A stretch of 64,000 nt of DNA from Psychrobacter aestuarii (GCF_904846035.1 NZ_CAJGYT010000001.1:124001-188000); one strand, 5' to 3'. Numbered from the stretch's first letter, positions 1-9,624 are shown. Notes: a model not told the origin generated them from the sequence alone. Numbers and translations: made by a program.

Positions 1-26
1 TTATAAAGAGTAAATGTAAAGGTTGA

Positions 27-75
27 ATACCTGCCACCGACTATAAAACAGCGCTTATAAATGAGTGGCAGGTAT
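27..75. other. Inverted repeat downstream of the ornithine-cyclodeaminase-like gene
   Basis: Two perfect 11-base arms, ATACCTGCCAC at 27-37 and GTGGCAGGTAT at 65-75, are separated by 27 bases. The repeat lies just past the stop codon of the leftward gene at 102-1250. There is no clear T-run on either side, so it may be a factor-independent terminator of poor quality, an RNA 3' end structure or a protein site for a gene outside the window. Confidence 0.45.
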
Positions 76-101
76 CAATGTCAATGCAGATGGCAACAAG
101 G

Positions 102-1250
102 TTAGCGCAGCGCTGGCGTGTCCCATAAGTTCAGCTTGGTGCCGATACCGCGCTCAAGCGCATTGCGATAGACCACCGTGCCCCACGCCACATCTTCGAC
201 AGGCATACCGCCAACCGACATGACGATGATTTCTTCGTCATTTTGACGAGCGGGGGTGACACCTGAGACGATTTCACCGAGGTCTTCTAGCTCATCCATG
301 GTCATTGAGCCTTCTTCAATCATGTCCATAAAGCGCATGCCGACCAGTGGAATGTGATTGTGCGCAGGCTTAGGCACTTCTTCATACCACGCGGTGTACA
401 GACCGATACTGTCCATGACTTTGCGCACATCTTTGCCACTCATGGCATCATCCAAGCGGCAAGACGCTGGCATGGCTAAGAATGCACCCGCCTTGACCCA
501 TTCGCGCTTGACGATGGGATAGGTGGAGGGGTCGCCAGTTGCGCCTGAGTTGCAATAGGTGACCAAATCAGAGTCGCGCACCACATCTTCAACGCTATCG
601 ACGATATGGACATTGGTGATTTGTGGATAGGTTTCAGCGAGCCACGCGGTAAAGCTGTCTAGGCTGGCTTGCCCGCGGGCTTTGATTTTGATGGTATCTA
701 CGTCTGGGCACGCTGCCATAAATGCGGCAACGGTCGTTTTACCCATCACCCCTGGTCCGAGTAGACCAATGACTTTAGAATCTTTACGCGCCAAATGACG
801 TGCGCCAACGCCTGGAACGGCGCCAGTACGATAGGCGGATAATAGGTTTGCCGACATATAGGCCAGCGGCGCTGAGGTCACCACATCCGTCAAGGTAAAC
901 ATCAAGATAGAGCGCGGCAAGCCAATCTCGCGGTTGGCGACATTTGAGCCGTACCATTTGACCCCGCAGGTTTGAAAGTCGCCGCCCAGATAGGCAGGCA
1001 TCGCCATCAGACGACGATCGGCGGTGGGCTTGGGCATGGTTGGAAAGGGAGATTCTTCAGGGAAAGTAATCATCGCGCCGTGCGAGTCGCTGTTGGGTCC
1101 TGCCATGCGATAGTCGCCACTGTGTAGCAGCTTGAACATATCTTCCATGGTATCGACACACTGTGCCATATCGGTGACGCCAGCGGCGATCATGTCTGAT
1201 TCTGACAGATAGATAAAATCAATATGCGTATTGGGGGTTTCCGTAGTCAT
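102..1250 (-). CDS. Ornithine cyclodeaminase / mu-crystallin family protein
   Basis: The 382-residue protein has the family's Rossmann dinucleotide site, GLLGPGVMGKTTVAAF near residues 162-177, and the preceding family stretch SAYRTGAVPGVGARHLA. Members are NAD(P)-dependent and act on amino or imino acids: ornithine cyclodeaminase, ketimine reductases, or alanine and related dehydrogenases. The start ATG at 1250 is preceded by AAGGATG. Nearby are an AraC regulator, an aldehyde dehydrogenase and an APC permease, which suggests amine or amino-acid breakdown. I recall similar longer family members annotated as a tyramine oxidase subunit B, but this cannot be confirmed here. The family is secure. 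The substrate is not, and true ornithine cyclodeaminase activity should not be assumed. Confidence 0.85.
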   Translation of the reverse strand: MTTETPNTHIDFIYLSESDMIAAGVTDMAQCVDTMEDMFKLLHSGDYRMAGPNSDSHGAMITFPEESPFPTMPKPTADRRLMAMPAYLGGDFQTCGVKWYGSNVANREIGLPRSILMFTLTDVVTSAPLAYMSANLLSAYRTGAVPGVGARHLARKDSKVIGLLGPGVMGKTTVAAFMAACPDVDTIKIKARGQASLDSFTAWLAETYPQITNVHIVDSVEDVVRDSDLVTYCNSGATGDPSTYPIVKREWVKAGAFLAMPASCRLDDAMSGKDVRKVMDSIGLYTAWYEEVPKPAHNHIPLVGMRFMDMIEEGSMTMDELEDLGEIVSGVTPARQNDEEIIVMSVGGMPVEDVAWGTVVYRNALERGIGTKLNLWDTPALR

Positions 1251-1404
1251 GATGGCTTCACATCCTTATGAGTTGGTGGTACGGGTGACCATTTCATAGT
1301 TGCATATTCTAAAAATCAGAAATAGAACAAATCGGCAATGCCTAATAAGCGTGATAAATAAAAAATCAGTACAGCGCCCAACAGGACGGGATAATGACAA
1401 GGCA

Positions 1405-1453
1405 ATAAAAAAGCCATTGGTAACAACGGGTTAATCGTCATTACCAATGGCTT
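1405..1453 (-). terminator. Rho-independent terminator after the AraC gene
   Basis: A perfect 13-bp stem is formed by AAGCCATTGGTAA at 1411-1423 and TTACCAATGGCTT at 1441-1453. Read leftward it is followed by a T-run (CTTTTTTATT). It sits 30 bases beyond the stop of the leftward AraC gene, so that gene is probably transcribed apart from the downstream 102-1250 gene. Confidence 0.85.
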
Positions 1454-1483
1454 GGCGCACTTGTGACACTGTGATGCGCGAGG

Positions 1484-2284
1484 CTACGCCTTGTAGTGGT
1501 ATTGCTTAAGGATGTTTTGAAACTCTCTTGGCGCTTGACCATTGTAGCGTTTAAATTGGCGGCAAAAATGCGACTGGTCGGCATAGCCCATATCGGTCGC
1601 AAGGTCGGTCAAACGCTCACCGTTACTTTGCATCAGCTGGTCTAAGACTTGCTGATATTTTAAAATCAGACTAAAGGTCTTGGGCGACAAGCCGTAGTAG
1701 TTGTTAAAGACATTGTTGATGGTGCGTGCTGAGTAGCCGCTGTGTTTGCTCAGCTCTGCCACACTGATATTGCCGCGATGAGCAATCATCAGCGCGACCA
1801 GTATTTGCGACAGCTCCGAGCGCTCGACCACGCCTTTACGCGCGCCGCAAATACGCCAAAAGGTAGCGATATACGCTTCAAAATTGTCACACTGGGATAG
1901 GCTGGCAAGTAGCGGCTCGCTCAGTATCGACAGCTCGTGCAGCGGTATGCTTTGCTCCACGACATCCTTTGGCTGAATGGACAAAAAATCTGGCGCAACG
2001 CCAATCTGATAACGCACGCCAAAATACGAGCAGCCTTTTTCAATCAAGGTACTGCGCGGTGCTTTTGAGCTGCCGCACACCCACGCCTCGGGATGGGTGT
2101 CGTGCAGCTTGATGATGATATCAATGCTGCCATCGGGCACGACATTCACATCCATCGCCGTATGCTCTAAGGTAAAGCAGTAAAAATGCGAGATGCCCTC
2201 ACGATTGATGTATTTTTTTTGATAGCTGCTTTGGGTATACAGCATAAAATAAGGCTGAAGTGGCTTAATGAGGTGTGCATTCAT
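1484..2284 (-). CDS. AraC-family transcriptional regulator
   Basis: The protein has about 266 residues. The C-terminal third carries the two helix-turn-helix motifs of AraC/XylS proteins: ISVAELSKHSGYSARTINNV, then LTDLATDMGYADQSHFCRQF, ending in the usual GQAPREF. The N-terminal part resembles an effector-binding domain with a PDGSIDIII stretch. The reading frame extends to a TTG at 2314, but ATG 2284 is preceded by AGGGACG and is the better start. It lies between the cyclodeaminase-like gene and the divergent aldehyde dehydrogenase and permease genes, and probably controls them. The inducer is unknown. Confidence 0.88.
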   Translation of the reverse strand: MNAHLIKPLQPYFMLYTQSSYQKKYINREGISHFYCFTLEHTAMDVNVVPDGSIDIIIKLHDTHPEAWVCGSSKAPRSTLIEKGCSYFGVRYQIGVAPDFLSIQPKDVVEQSIPLHELSILSEPLLASLSQCDNFEAYIATFWRICGARKGVVERSELSQILVALMIAHRGNISVAELSKHSGYSARTINNVFNNYYGLSPKTFSLILKYQQVLDQLMQSNGERLTDLATDMGYADQSHFCRQFKRYNGQAPREFQNILKQYHYKA

Positions 2285-3330
2285 GAGACGTCCCTGTCTA
2301 TAGTCATACCGCAATAAATATTAAAAAATCAGTAGTATCAAATAGTTAAAAATAAAAATCTCAAGCAGTCATCTTGTTCGCTACAGCCATTATGTGGGCT
2401 GCTCGCCTTAGCATTTACTATAATCAATTGCAGCACATACACCTAAGACAAAGCATGAACGCAGCATACATGCAGCGCCGTTCTGTCCCTATCTGCCTAT
2501 ATTCGCATCACTATCTCGCTGTTCGTATGCCAAAACAGACGGTCGAACGCGTGTCATTTTTGGCAAGTCATGCCCACATATCGGCACTGCTTTGCGCCAC
2601 AAGACGCATGCTTTGAAAATACAAGCCATCAGAAAAACGTGCAAAATAATTGAAAAAAATAATTGTTGAAAGTTCAACTATCTAGTATATTCATTATACA
2701 CATCGCTGATAAAAGATAAAGATATCTGCAAAAATCAAGTCTCAAACAGCGAAAATGTTTATAGATTTGTAAGACTATTGTCCATTATTTTGGTCAGCTA
2801 TTTACCACGCTAAAGCGTTATCGACCTGCTAATTGCAGTAAAAATGGATTGTCAATGGCGTGGTGCGACTGAATGTCCTGTGATTAAAAAATAGGATTTT
2901 ATAAGACAATAATCTGTTAAAAATCGCTTTGTTCTATCTTCAGACGACAAGGATGTTATCTATGAAACCCACCCGTTCCAGTGGCCATGGTGTAAAAATC
3001 CGCCTGAGCGCCCAGTACGCTATCCCAAATGTTCGCATAAGCGCCATTCCCAATTCGAACCAAAAAATATTGCCCATCCGCCAGAATATAAGGGATAGAA
3101 TCGGCGTGCGCCGTGATTATTCTCAAGTCAAGGACAGGGCATAGAAACAGCGTTTCGCACGTTTCATCATAGCGCCTATAATGCCTGAGATGCCATATGA
3201 CATTTCATTTGATATATCTGACTCAATCCTAGTATTGCTATTTTTTAAACAAAAGTTTTTTATTTTATCACCGTGACGTAGAGCCGTTACCTTTATCCTT
3301 CCCATCATTTTGCTTACAAGGACTCGTATC
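2285..3330. other. Long divergent intergenic region (about 1 kb)
   Basis: This stretch separates the leftward AraC gene from the rightward aldehyde dehydrogenase. It is AT-rich, especially at 2640-2760 and 3220-3300. I see no convincing gene. Open frames at 2374-2616, 2489-2677, 2929-3144 and 3123-3353 have no good ribosome site or recognisable product. It most likely holds the control region of the cluster, including the small palindrome at 2665-2678, and perhaps decayed sequence around 2940-3140. Confidence 0.6.
2665..2678. promoter_or_regulatory. Small palindrome, possible operator
   Basis: GTTGAA-AG-TTCAAC is a 6-bp dyad with a 2-base centre, followed by very AT-rich DNA with TATA-like hexamers (TATATTCATTATACA). 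It lies inside the long divergent region between the AraC gene and the aldehyde dehydrogenase. A regulator site or promoter here is plausible but rests only on symmetry and position. Confidence 0.3.
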
Positions 3331-4755
3331 ATGCAAGAATTTAGCCTCATCATCGATGGCGAAAAAGTCGCCGCCCATCAATATTTTGATGTCATCAACC
3401 CCGCTGACAAATCTGTCGTGGCGCGCTGCCCGCAAGCCAGTCTTGAGCAGCTTAATACCGCCATTGCCGCTGCCAAAGCTGCGTTTCCTGCGTGGTCAGC
3501 GCTGAGCTATGCCGAGCGCCGCGACCATTTGCTACAGCTCGCCGATGCGCTAGAAGCCAATCTTGAGCGCTTGACCACGCTACTGACCCAAGAGCAGGGC
3601 AAGCCAATACACGGCTTTGCCAATCTGGGTGCAGGGTTTGAGTTGAACATCGCCCTCGATTGGATACGCAAGACTGCCAGTATGACGCTGCCCCCTGAGG
3701 TCATCCAAGACAATGACGCCGCGCACATTGCCATTCATCGTAAGGCGCTGGGTGTGGTCGGCTCGATTACGCCGTGGAATTACCCGTTGCTCATTGGTAT
3801 TTGGCACATGATTCCTGCGCTGATTACAGGCAACACGGTGGTGATTAAGCCTTCAGAGATGACGCCGTTGACGACGCTGTATTTTGGTGCGCTTGCCAAT
3901 GATATTTTGCCAAAGGGCGTGTTAAACATCGTGCCGGGTGCGGCTGAGATTGGTGGTGCAATGTCGGCACACAAGGACATTGCCAAAATTATCTTTACAG
4001 GCTCGACACCCACAGGCAAAACCATCATGAAAAATGCAGCGGACAACCTCAAGCGCCTCACATTGGAGCTTGGCGGCAATGACGCAGGGATTGTGCTTGC
4101 GGATGCGGATATTGACGCGGTTGCGGGCAAGATTTTTGCGACAGCGTTTATTAATAACGGACAGACTTGCGCGGCGCTCAAAAGACTGTACGTCCATGAA
4201 GATGTGCATGACGCGCTGTGCGCTGCCATGACCAATATCGCAAACAGCATGAAAACAGGCAATGGGCTGGATGCCGATACCGACTTTGGTCCCTTACAAA
4301 ACGAAAAGCAGCTCAATATTGTCAAGGAACTTGCGCAAGATGCGAAAGACAACGGCGCAAACTTTTTGTGCGGCGGCGAGGTGCTCGATGAGACGGGCTA
4401 TTTTTATCCCATCACCTTGGTCAACAACATTCAAGACGGCGTGCGCTTGGTCGATGAAGAGCAGTTTGGACCGATTTTGCCGATTATTAAATTCACGGAC
4501 GTGGAGACAGCGATTGCCAGTGCCAACCGTTCGTCTGTTGGTCTTGGCGGCTCGGTGTGGTCGAGCGATATTGAAAATGCGCAGCGTATCGGTGCGCGCT
4601 TGGAGTGCGGCACGGTATGGATTAACAATCATGCCATGTTGCAGCCCGATGCGCCATTTGGCGGGGTAAAAGGTTCAGGCTTTGGCGTTGCTTTCGGCGA
4701 AGCTGGGTTAAAGGAATTCACATCCATACAAACGATGCAGACAGCAAAGTCTTAG
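3331..4755 (+). CDS. NAD(P)-dependent aldehyde dehydrogenase
   Basis: The 474-residue protein is a full-length member of the aldehyde dehydrogenase superfamily, oxidising an aldehyde to its acid. Visible marks are the Asn motif ITPWNYPLL, the cofactor site FTGSTPTGK, the Glu motif LELGGNDAGIVLADAD, and the catalytic cysteine in NNGQTCAALKRLYV. ATG 3331 has CAAGGAC upstream; an in-frame TTG at 3310 is less likely. The gene is followed 127 bases later by an APC permease on the same strand. The pairing with an amino-acid permease and a cyclodeaminase-like enzyme suggests oxidation of an amino aldehyde or semialdehyde, which is inference. Confidence 0.92.
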   Translation: MQEFSLIIDGEKVAAHQYFDVINPADKSVVARCPQASLEQLNTAIAAAKAAFPAWSALSYAERRDHLLQLADALEANLERLTTLLTQEQGKPIHGFANLGAGFELNIALDWIRKTASMTLPPEVIQDNDAAHIAIHRKALGVVGSITPWNYPLLIGIWHMIPALITGNTVVIKPSEMTPLTTLYFGALANDILPKGVLNIVPGAAEIGGAMSAHKDIAKIIFTGSTPTGKTIMKNAADNLKRLTLELGGNDAGIVLADADIDAVAGKIFATAFINNGQTCAALKRLYVHEDVHDALCAAMTNIANSMKTGNGLDADTDFGPLQNEKQLNIVKELAQDAKDNGANFLCGGEVLDETGYFYPITLVNNIQDGVRLVDEEQFGPILPIIKFTDVETAIASANRSSVGLGGSVWSSDIENAQRIGARLECGTVWINNHAMLQPDAPFGGVKGSGFGVAFGEAGLKEFTSIQTMQTAKS

Positions 4756-4882
4756 TAGACGCTAAGAGATGCGATAGATGTGCCTTGATTCATAAGTGGT
4801 TGATGTATGTGAAACGTAAGACACATCAGTAACGATATTTTCGTAATTAAAACAACCTGAATTTTACCCAAAGGCTTACATT

Positions 4883-6292
4883 ATGACAGACATAACCAAC
4901 ACCCGTGACGTGATCAGTGGCAGTACAGCCACACCTTATCTCAGCGCCGCCAAAAAAATCGGTCTGCTGTCCATGATTTCGATATGCATTGGCTTGGTCG
5001 TGGCGCAAGGCGCTATGATTTCAGGTCTACAAGGTATCGGTATCGGCGGCAGTGCGTTTATTGCCGCTATGGTAGCTGGGCTGATTATCGCGCATTTTAA
5101 TGCCATGAGTTTTTCTGAATTATCGCTGATGTTTCCAGAAGAGGGCACACTGGCAACCTACACCCAAAAAGCCATCGGTCATTTCCCAGCCATCATTTCT
5201 GTCTATGCAGGCTACATTTTGGTTGGCATATTGGGTATGACGGTCGAGCTGTTTTTGGTCGATGCCATACTCGAAGCGGTCTTTCCGGGGCTGATGCCGC
5301 CGAAGTTTCTTGCGCTTTTGATATTGCTGCTGCTGTGTATTACAAACCTATACGGCGCGAATATCTTTGCTAAGGTGCAAAACCTTATCGTCGTCGTGAT
5401 GGTAGGCGCTATCTTATTTATCGGTATCGTCGCCATTTTTGATTTGGCGCCGATTCCTGAAATCACGGGTCCACAGGTCAGCTTTGGTATGGAAGGCGTG
5501 ACCAATGGCAGCTTTATCAGCCTGATTGCGTTATCTATGTGGCTCTTCGTTGGTGCAGAGTTTATTTGTCCAATGATTAATGAGGTCAAAAACCCCACCA
5601 AAAACATTCCCGCCTCGATGCATATTGCCGTGACCTTTATCTTTGTGATGTACGTCATCTTTATCGTTGGTGCGACGCATTTCCTAAGCGCTGAGACGTT
5701 GGCGACTTCTGATGTACCGTATATCGACTATGCCATCGCTGTGTTTGGTCCAACGGGTATGATGGTTGCGGCGGTCATGGCGCTTGCCGCGACCTTTAGT
5801 AGTGCCAACACCATCTTGGCTGCCTTGCCACGTATGCTCTACGGTATGGCAGAACAAAATCAGTCGTTCCCTATTTTAAAGAAAGTCAACCGATTCGGTG
5901 CGCCATGGGTGGCGATATTATTAATGGCATTTTTAATCATGATTCCTTTCTTGGCGCTCAGCATTGATTATGTGATTGTACTCTTGATTGCTGCCACGCT
6001 CAGTTACCTGCTGGCTTACATCATTGCGCATATTGATGTGATCGTCTTGCGTCGCCGTGCACCGAACCGTGCGCGTCCTTATAAGACACCGTTTTATCCC
6101 ATACCACAAATCCTAGGCATCATTGCGATGATCTATGTCATCATCAACAGCTCACCAACCCCTGAAATGGCGTCGCAAATTTTCACCTTCTTTGGTGGTA
6201 TATTGGTGGTGATTGGTACGATAGCGGCTATTTGGGTCAAGCTATATATGAAAAAAGGCTTGTTTGAAGCAGATGAGATAGAAGCCAATTAA
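4883..6292 (+). CDS. APC-family amino acid/amine permease
   Basis: The 469-residue inner-membrane protein has about 12 hydrophobic segments typical of the amino acid-polyamine-organocation superfamily. The first helix has GLVVAQGAMISGLQGIGIGG, a helix-breaking glycine-rich stretch at the substrate site of this fold, and the mid-protein NEVKNPTKNIPASM is the usual APC loop. The RBS is poor (AAAGGCTT 8 bases upstream). It lies downstream of the aldehyde dehydrogenase and ends at a good terminator, so the two probably form an operon taking up and oxidising an amine or amino acid. The substrate cannot be read from the sequence. Confidence 0.9.
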   Translation: MTDITNTRDVISGSTATPYLSAAKKIGLLSMISICIGLVVAQGAMISGLQGIGIGGSAFIAAMVAGLIIAHFNAMSFSELSLMFPEEGTLATYTQKAIGHFPAIISVYAGYILVGILGMTVELFLVDAILEAVFPGLMPPKFLALLILLLLCITNLYGANIFAKVQNLIVVVMVGAILFIGIVAIFDLAPIPEITGPQVSFGMEGVTNGSFISLIALSMWLFVGAEFICPMINEVKNPTKNIPASMHIAVTFIFVMYVIFIVGATHFLSAETLATSDVPYIDYAIAVFGPTGMMVAAVMALAATFSSANTILAALPRMLYGMAEQNQSFPILKKVNRFGAPWVAILLMAFLIMIPFLALSIDYVIVLLIAATLSYLLAYIIAHIDVIVLRRRAPNRARPYKTPFYPIPQILGIIAMIYVIINSSPTPEMASQIFTFFGGILVVIGTIAAIWVKLYMKKGLFEADEIEAN

Positions 6293-6320
6293 AACCTAAG
6301 AAATCCTGATATCGCTCTAG

Positions 6321-6343
6321 CCCTGCACCCGCAGGGTTTTTTT
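6321..6343 (+). terminator. Rho-independent terminator after the APC permease
   Basis: The stem CCCTGC / GCAGGG with an ACCC loop is followed directly by seven T residues. It closes the aldehyde dehydrogenase-permease transcript. Confidence 0.9.
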
Positions 6344-6480
6344 ATTGTCAATCAATCATTGTTCATATCAATAAATAGTTGCTTGAAAAAGTTTGTTATT
6401 CATCTTACTGTAGGGACTGCAATCACTGTTACCACGGTAAATGTATCCCAAGGTAATTTTATTAAATATATATAAATCAT

Positions 6481-6496
6481 ATATTTAGTTAAATAT
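6481..6496. promoter_or_regulatory. AT-rich palindrome, possible operator
   Basis: ATATTTA-GT-TAAATAT is a perfect 7-bp dyad about 450 bases upstream of the biotin carrier gene. It could bind a regulator of the carboxylase/5-oxoprolinase operon. No regulator gene lies next to the operon, so this rests on symmetry only. Confidence 0.3.
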
Positions 6497-6653
6497 GATT
6501 AATATTGCGTCTATACTGCGATTGCTGATGTTTTTTTATTATGGATGATAAAGAAATACTGAAGTCTCAAGAAAATATTGTCCACAGCAGTATTACAAGG
6601 CGATACACACCATTTATCGCAACCCACATAAGTACTGATGCAAGGAAGCAGTC

Positions 6654-6809
6654 ATGTCACATGTCACACCGCGCTTAATACGCCGCACAAACTTGCCGCA
6701 GTCACCTTGTGTGAAGCACAGTGCGCCTAACGCCTACGCGCAAGCATCCTTTTGCAAAAACAATACTGATTTATTACCCATCAACCAGCATACCGAGTCT
6801 GGCGTATAG
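6654..6809 (+). CDS. Candidate 51-residue small protein
   Basis: An ATG with AAGGAAG five bases upstream opens a 51-codon frame ending in TAG at 6807-6809. The product begins MSHVTPRLIRRTNLPQ and is polar, with two cysteines, no membrane segment and no known domain. It lies in the leader of the carboxylase/5-oxoprolinase operon. It could be a real small protein or leader peptide, or a chance frame with a good ribosome site. Confidence 0.2.
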   Translation: MSHVTPRLIRRTNLPQSPCVKHSAPNAYAQASFCKNNTDLLPINQHTESGV

Positions 6810-6939
6810 CGTGCTGCCTAAAAAAGGCGCGCCATACAATCGCTTTATGCTTGTTCTGCTTTAAACCGTTGATGTTAAGAGTTTTAGATTAAGCCGCCAT
6901 AAAAGTAAAAACCGCAAAACTAATGGAATAGTAACGACT

Positions 6940-7449
6940 ATGAATATTGATTTTAACCACCTCGAGCAGCTGATAAAGATAGCCGAAAATGCGGACATTC
7001 ATGCCTTAGAAGTCACTGATGGTGCGATGCGCATCAACATCATCTGTCAGCCGAACCCCAACCTTGGCAACGCGTCAGTAGCGCCATCGAGCAGCGCAGC
7101 AGCGGCGAAAAGCGCAAGCACAGACACCACGAGCACACCCGATACGCTTGATGATAACGATAATGAAAATGCCGCACCAAGCGAGCCGAATGCGGCAGAC
7201 GCGCCCGCGAATGAGGTGCCTGCGCCCATGCTAGGTACGTTCTATCGCCGCTCAAACCCTGATGCTGAGGCGTTTGTTGAGGTAGGCGCAGCGGTTGAGG
7301 CAGGGCAGACGCTGTGCATCATCGAGGCCATGAAAATGATGCACGAGGTCAAGGCAGACTATGCAGGCAAGGTCACAGATATCTTGGTCGATGATGGCGA
7401 CATCGTAGAGTACGGGCAGCCGCTGCTCGTTATTGAGCCGAGCGCATAA
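6940..7449 (+). CDS. Biotin carboxyl carrier protein (AccB-like)
   Basis: The 169-residue protein has an AccB-like N-terminal domain (residues 1-36), an Ala/Ser/Asp-rich flexible linker (about 45-92), and a C-terminal biotinyl domain with the EAMKM motif, so Lys132 is the predicted biotin site. It shuttles carboxyl groups between a biotin carboxylase and a carboxyltransferase. The partner carboxylase gene follows, and pxpB/pxpC come next. The first gene of this operon may therefore serve a special carboxylase or 5-oxoprolinase complex rather than fatty-acid synthesis. A separate housekeeping accB would be expected elsewhere in the genome. Confidence 0.93.
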   Translation: MNIDFNHLEQLIKIAENADIHALEVTDGAMRINIICQPNPNLGNASVAPSSSAAAAKSASTDTTSTPDTLDDNDNENAAPSEPNAADAPANEVPAPMLGTFYRRSNPDAEAFVEVGAAVEAGQTLCIIEAMKMMHEVKADYAGKVTDILVDDGDIVEYGQPLLVIEPSA

Positions 7450-7535
7450 CGCGCTTGGTCTTGGTATAGCCGCTCGCCAATCACGCCACCCTACAAAAGG
7501 TGTTAGCAAACATGGATTGTTTAGGAAAGACACAT

Positions 7536-8882
7536 ATGTTCTCAAAAATACTCATCGCCAATCGCGGCGAAATCGCGCTGCGCATCATCCGCGCCTGCAA
7601 GCAGCTGGGCATCCAAACCGTCATCGTCTATTCAGAGGCGGACAAAGACTCCTTGCCTGTGCGCCTTGCCGATGAAAAGGTATGCATCGGTCCTGCCAAC
7701 GCAAGCAAAAGCTACCTAAACCATCGCGCCATCGTCTCAGCGGCGCGCCTGACGCAGGCGGACGCCATCCATCCAGGCTATGGCTTTTTGTCCGAAAACG
7801 CAGACTTTGCTGAGCTGGTTACCGAGTCGGGCATCTGCTTTATTGGACCGACGGCGGACAACATCCGCACGATGGGCGATAAGGTCGCCGCAAAAGTGCA
7901 AATGATGACAGCTCGCGTGCCGTGTGTGCCAGGCTCAGACGGTGCGCTGCCCAGCGATGACGATGAAGTATTGGCAATCGCCCGTCAAGTCGGTTATCCC
8001 GTGATTATCAAGGCAGCAAGCGGCGGCGGCGGTCGCGGCATGCGCGTCGTTGATAAAGAAGCCGACCTATTGTCCGCCATTGCTTTAACACAGACAGAAG
8101 CAAAAGCGAACTTTGGCAGCGCGGTCGTGTATATGGAAAAGTATCTACAGCATCCGCGCCATATCGAGATACAAGTCTTGTCCGACACGCACGGCAATGC
8201 TATTTATTTGGGCGAGCGGGATTGCTCCATGCAGCGCCGCCATCAAAAAGTCATTGAAGAAGCGCCCGCGCCAGGCATCACCGAGCAGCAGCGTCAGCAG
8301 ATTGGGCAGGCGTGTGTGACGGCGTGCCAAAAAATGCAGTATCGCGGGGCAGGGACGTTTGAGTTTTTGTTTGAAGATGGCGAGTTTTATTTTATTGAAA
8401 TGAATACCCGCGTACAGGTCGAGCACACCATCACTGAGATGGTGACAGGCATTGATATCGTACGTGAGCAAATACGCATCGCCGCAGGCTTACCGCTCGC
8501 GCACAGCCAAGCAGACGTGACGCTACAAGGACACGCCTTTGAGTGCCGCATCAATGCGGAAAATTCGCGCACCTTTTTGCCCAATGCGGGGCGTATTGAT
8601 TACTGCCACCTGCCTGCAGGTTGCGGCGTACGGGTCGATAGCCACATCGAGTCGGGTTATCTTGTGCCGCCTGCTTATGACAGCTTGATTGCCAAAATTT
8701 GTGTACACGACCAGTCGCGTGCCGCTGCCATCCAAAAGATGCAAGGGGTATTGGCAGAAGCGAGCATCACGGGCATCGATACCAATATTGAGCTGCATCA
8801 GCGCTTGTTTACGGACGCGGGCTTTTGTGACGGACAGATGAGCATTCATTATCTGTCTGAGTGGATACAAGACAACGTATAA
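7536..8882 (+). CDS. Biotin carboxylase (AccC-like)
   Basis: The protein has 448 residues, matching AccC's usual length. The N-terminal [19 protein letters not shown], the ATP-grasp glycine-rich loop [32 protein letters not shown] and the catalytic [16 protein letters not shown] are all present. It carboxylates biotin on the carrier protein using ATP and bicarbonate. ATG 7536 follows AGGAAAGACACAT and gives the family N-terminus; in-frame GTG 7500 and ATG 7512 are alternatives. It is placed between the carrier gene and pxpB. It is intact and presumably active. Confidence 0.94.
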   Translation: MFSKILIANRGEIALRIIRACKQLGIQTVIVYSEADKDSLPVRLADEKVCIGPANASKSYLNHRAIVSAARLTQADAIHPGYGFLSENADFAELVTESGICFIGPTADNIRTMGDKVAAKVQMMTARVPCVPGSDGALPSDDDEVLAIARQVGYPVIIKAASGGGGRGMRVVDKEADLLSAIALTQTEAKANFGSAVVYMEKYLQHPRHIEIQVLSDTHGNAIYLGERDCSMQRRHQKVIEEAPAPGITEQQRQQIGQACVTACQKMQYRGAGTFEFLFEDGEFYFIEMNTRVQVEHTITEMVTGIDIVREQIRIAAGLPLAHSQADVTLQGHAFECRINAENSRTFLPNAGRIDYCHLPAGCGVRVDSHIESGYLVPPAYDSLIAKICVHDQSRAAAIQKMQGVLAEASITGIDTNIELHQRLFTDAGFCDGQMSIHYLSEWIQDNV

Positions 8883-8909
8883 CGGCGAACGATAACGGAG
8901 CAACACAGC

Positions 8910-9575
8910 ATGGCATTACAAACCTTACAGTGGCACATTGGCAGTGAACATAACTTGGTGTTGTTTTTTCCTGCGCCCATCACCTTGGACAAACAAAAAA
9001 AATGCTGGGCACTGGCGGACATCATCGAACCCTTTGACGATGTCAAAGAAGTCCTTATCGGTATGAATAGCCTAAGCGTATTTAGCAATGCACCGACATG
9101 GCGCGCGTTTCAAACGCTAAAAGAAACGCTCACCGCGCTGCTGGATGACATACCTGAAAAGCACATCGATGGCAAACATATCGAAATCCCCGTCCATTAC
9201 GGCGGCAAATACGGTCCTGACTTGTCCGCGCTTGCGCAGTCGCTTGGCATGAGCGTAGAAGACGTCGTCAAGCGCCACACCAGCGCCACTTATACTGTGT
9301 ACTTTATTGGCTTTCAGCCGGGGTTTCCGTATTTGGGCGGCTTGCCTGAAGACTTGTATTTCCCGCGCCACGCCACGCCCAGAACCCAAGTGCCCGCAGG
9401 CTCGGTCGGTATTGGCGGCGAGCAGACTGGGATTTATCCGTTTTCCTCACCAGGCGGCTGGCAGCTGCTCGGGCAGACCGATACCGCCTTGTTTGACTTG
9501 GCGGACAGCACGCCCACGCTGCTGAGTGCAGGCGATACCTTGTGTTTTCGGGCGATAGACATTTATGAAGCGTGA
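8910..9575 (+). CDS. pxpB: 5-oxoprolinase subunit PxpB (KipI-like)
   Basis: The 221-residue protein has the PxpB/KipI/allophanate-hydrolase-subunit-1 signature YFIGFQPGFPYLGGLPEDL and the following PRTQVPAGSVGIGGEQTGIY. With PxpC and PxpA it forms the ATP-dependent 5-oxoprolinase that opens 5-oxoproline (pyroglutamate) to glutamate. The same domain is one half of the carboxyltransferase part of urea carboxylase. It starts 27 bases after the biotin carboxylase stop, with GGAG upstream. Older databases name it allophanate hydrolase subunit 1. Confidence 0.93.
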   Translation: MALQTLQWHIGSEHNLVLFFPAPITLDKQKKCWALADIIEPFDDVKEVLIGMNSLSVFSNAPTWRAFQTLKETLTALLDDIPEKHIDGKHIEIPVHYGGKYGPDLSALAQSLGMSVEDVVKRHTSATYTVYFIGFQPGFPYLGGLPEDLYFPRHATPRTQVPAGSVGIGGEQTGIYPFSSPGGWQLLGQTDTALFDLADSTPTLLSAGDTLCFRAIDIYEA

Positions 9576-9624
9576 TCAGCACAACAGCTTTATACCAATA
9601 AATAAGACTCACTAGGCGGTATCC

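Larger units (their letters stand above)
6344..6939. other. Intergenic leader before the carboxylase/5-oxoprolinase operon
   Basis: About 600 bases lie between the permease terminator and the biotin carrier gene. The stretch holds an AT-rich palindrome at 6481-6496 and a 51-codon open frame at 6654-6809 (listed separately). The promoter of the downstream operon must lie here or in the short frame, but no -35/-10 pair could be chosen with confidence. Confidence 0.5.

Noticed and set aside
102-1250. True ornithine cyclodeaminase (ocd)
   Set aside because: The neighbours do not include arginine or ornithine genes, and the family covers several reactions, so no gene symbol was given.
2929-3144. 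71-codon open frame in the long divergent region
   Set aside because: It starts without a ribosome site, shows no family similarity and uses codons unlike the neighbours. At most it is decayed sequence.
3780-4352. 190-codon open frame antisense to the aldehyde dehydrogenase
   Set aside because: It lies entirely opposite a conserved enzyme, and its product is low-complexity Ser/Ala/Pro. It is a shadow frame.
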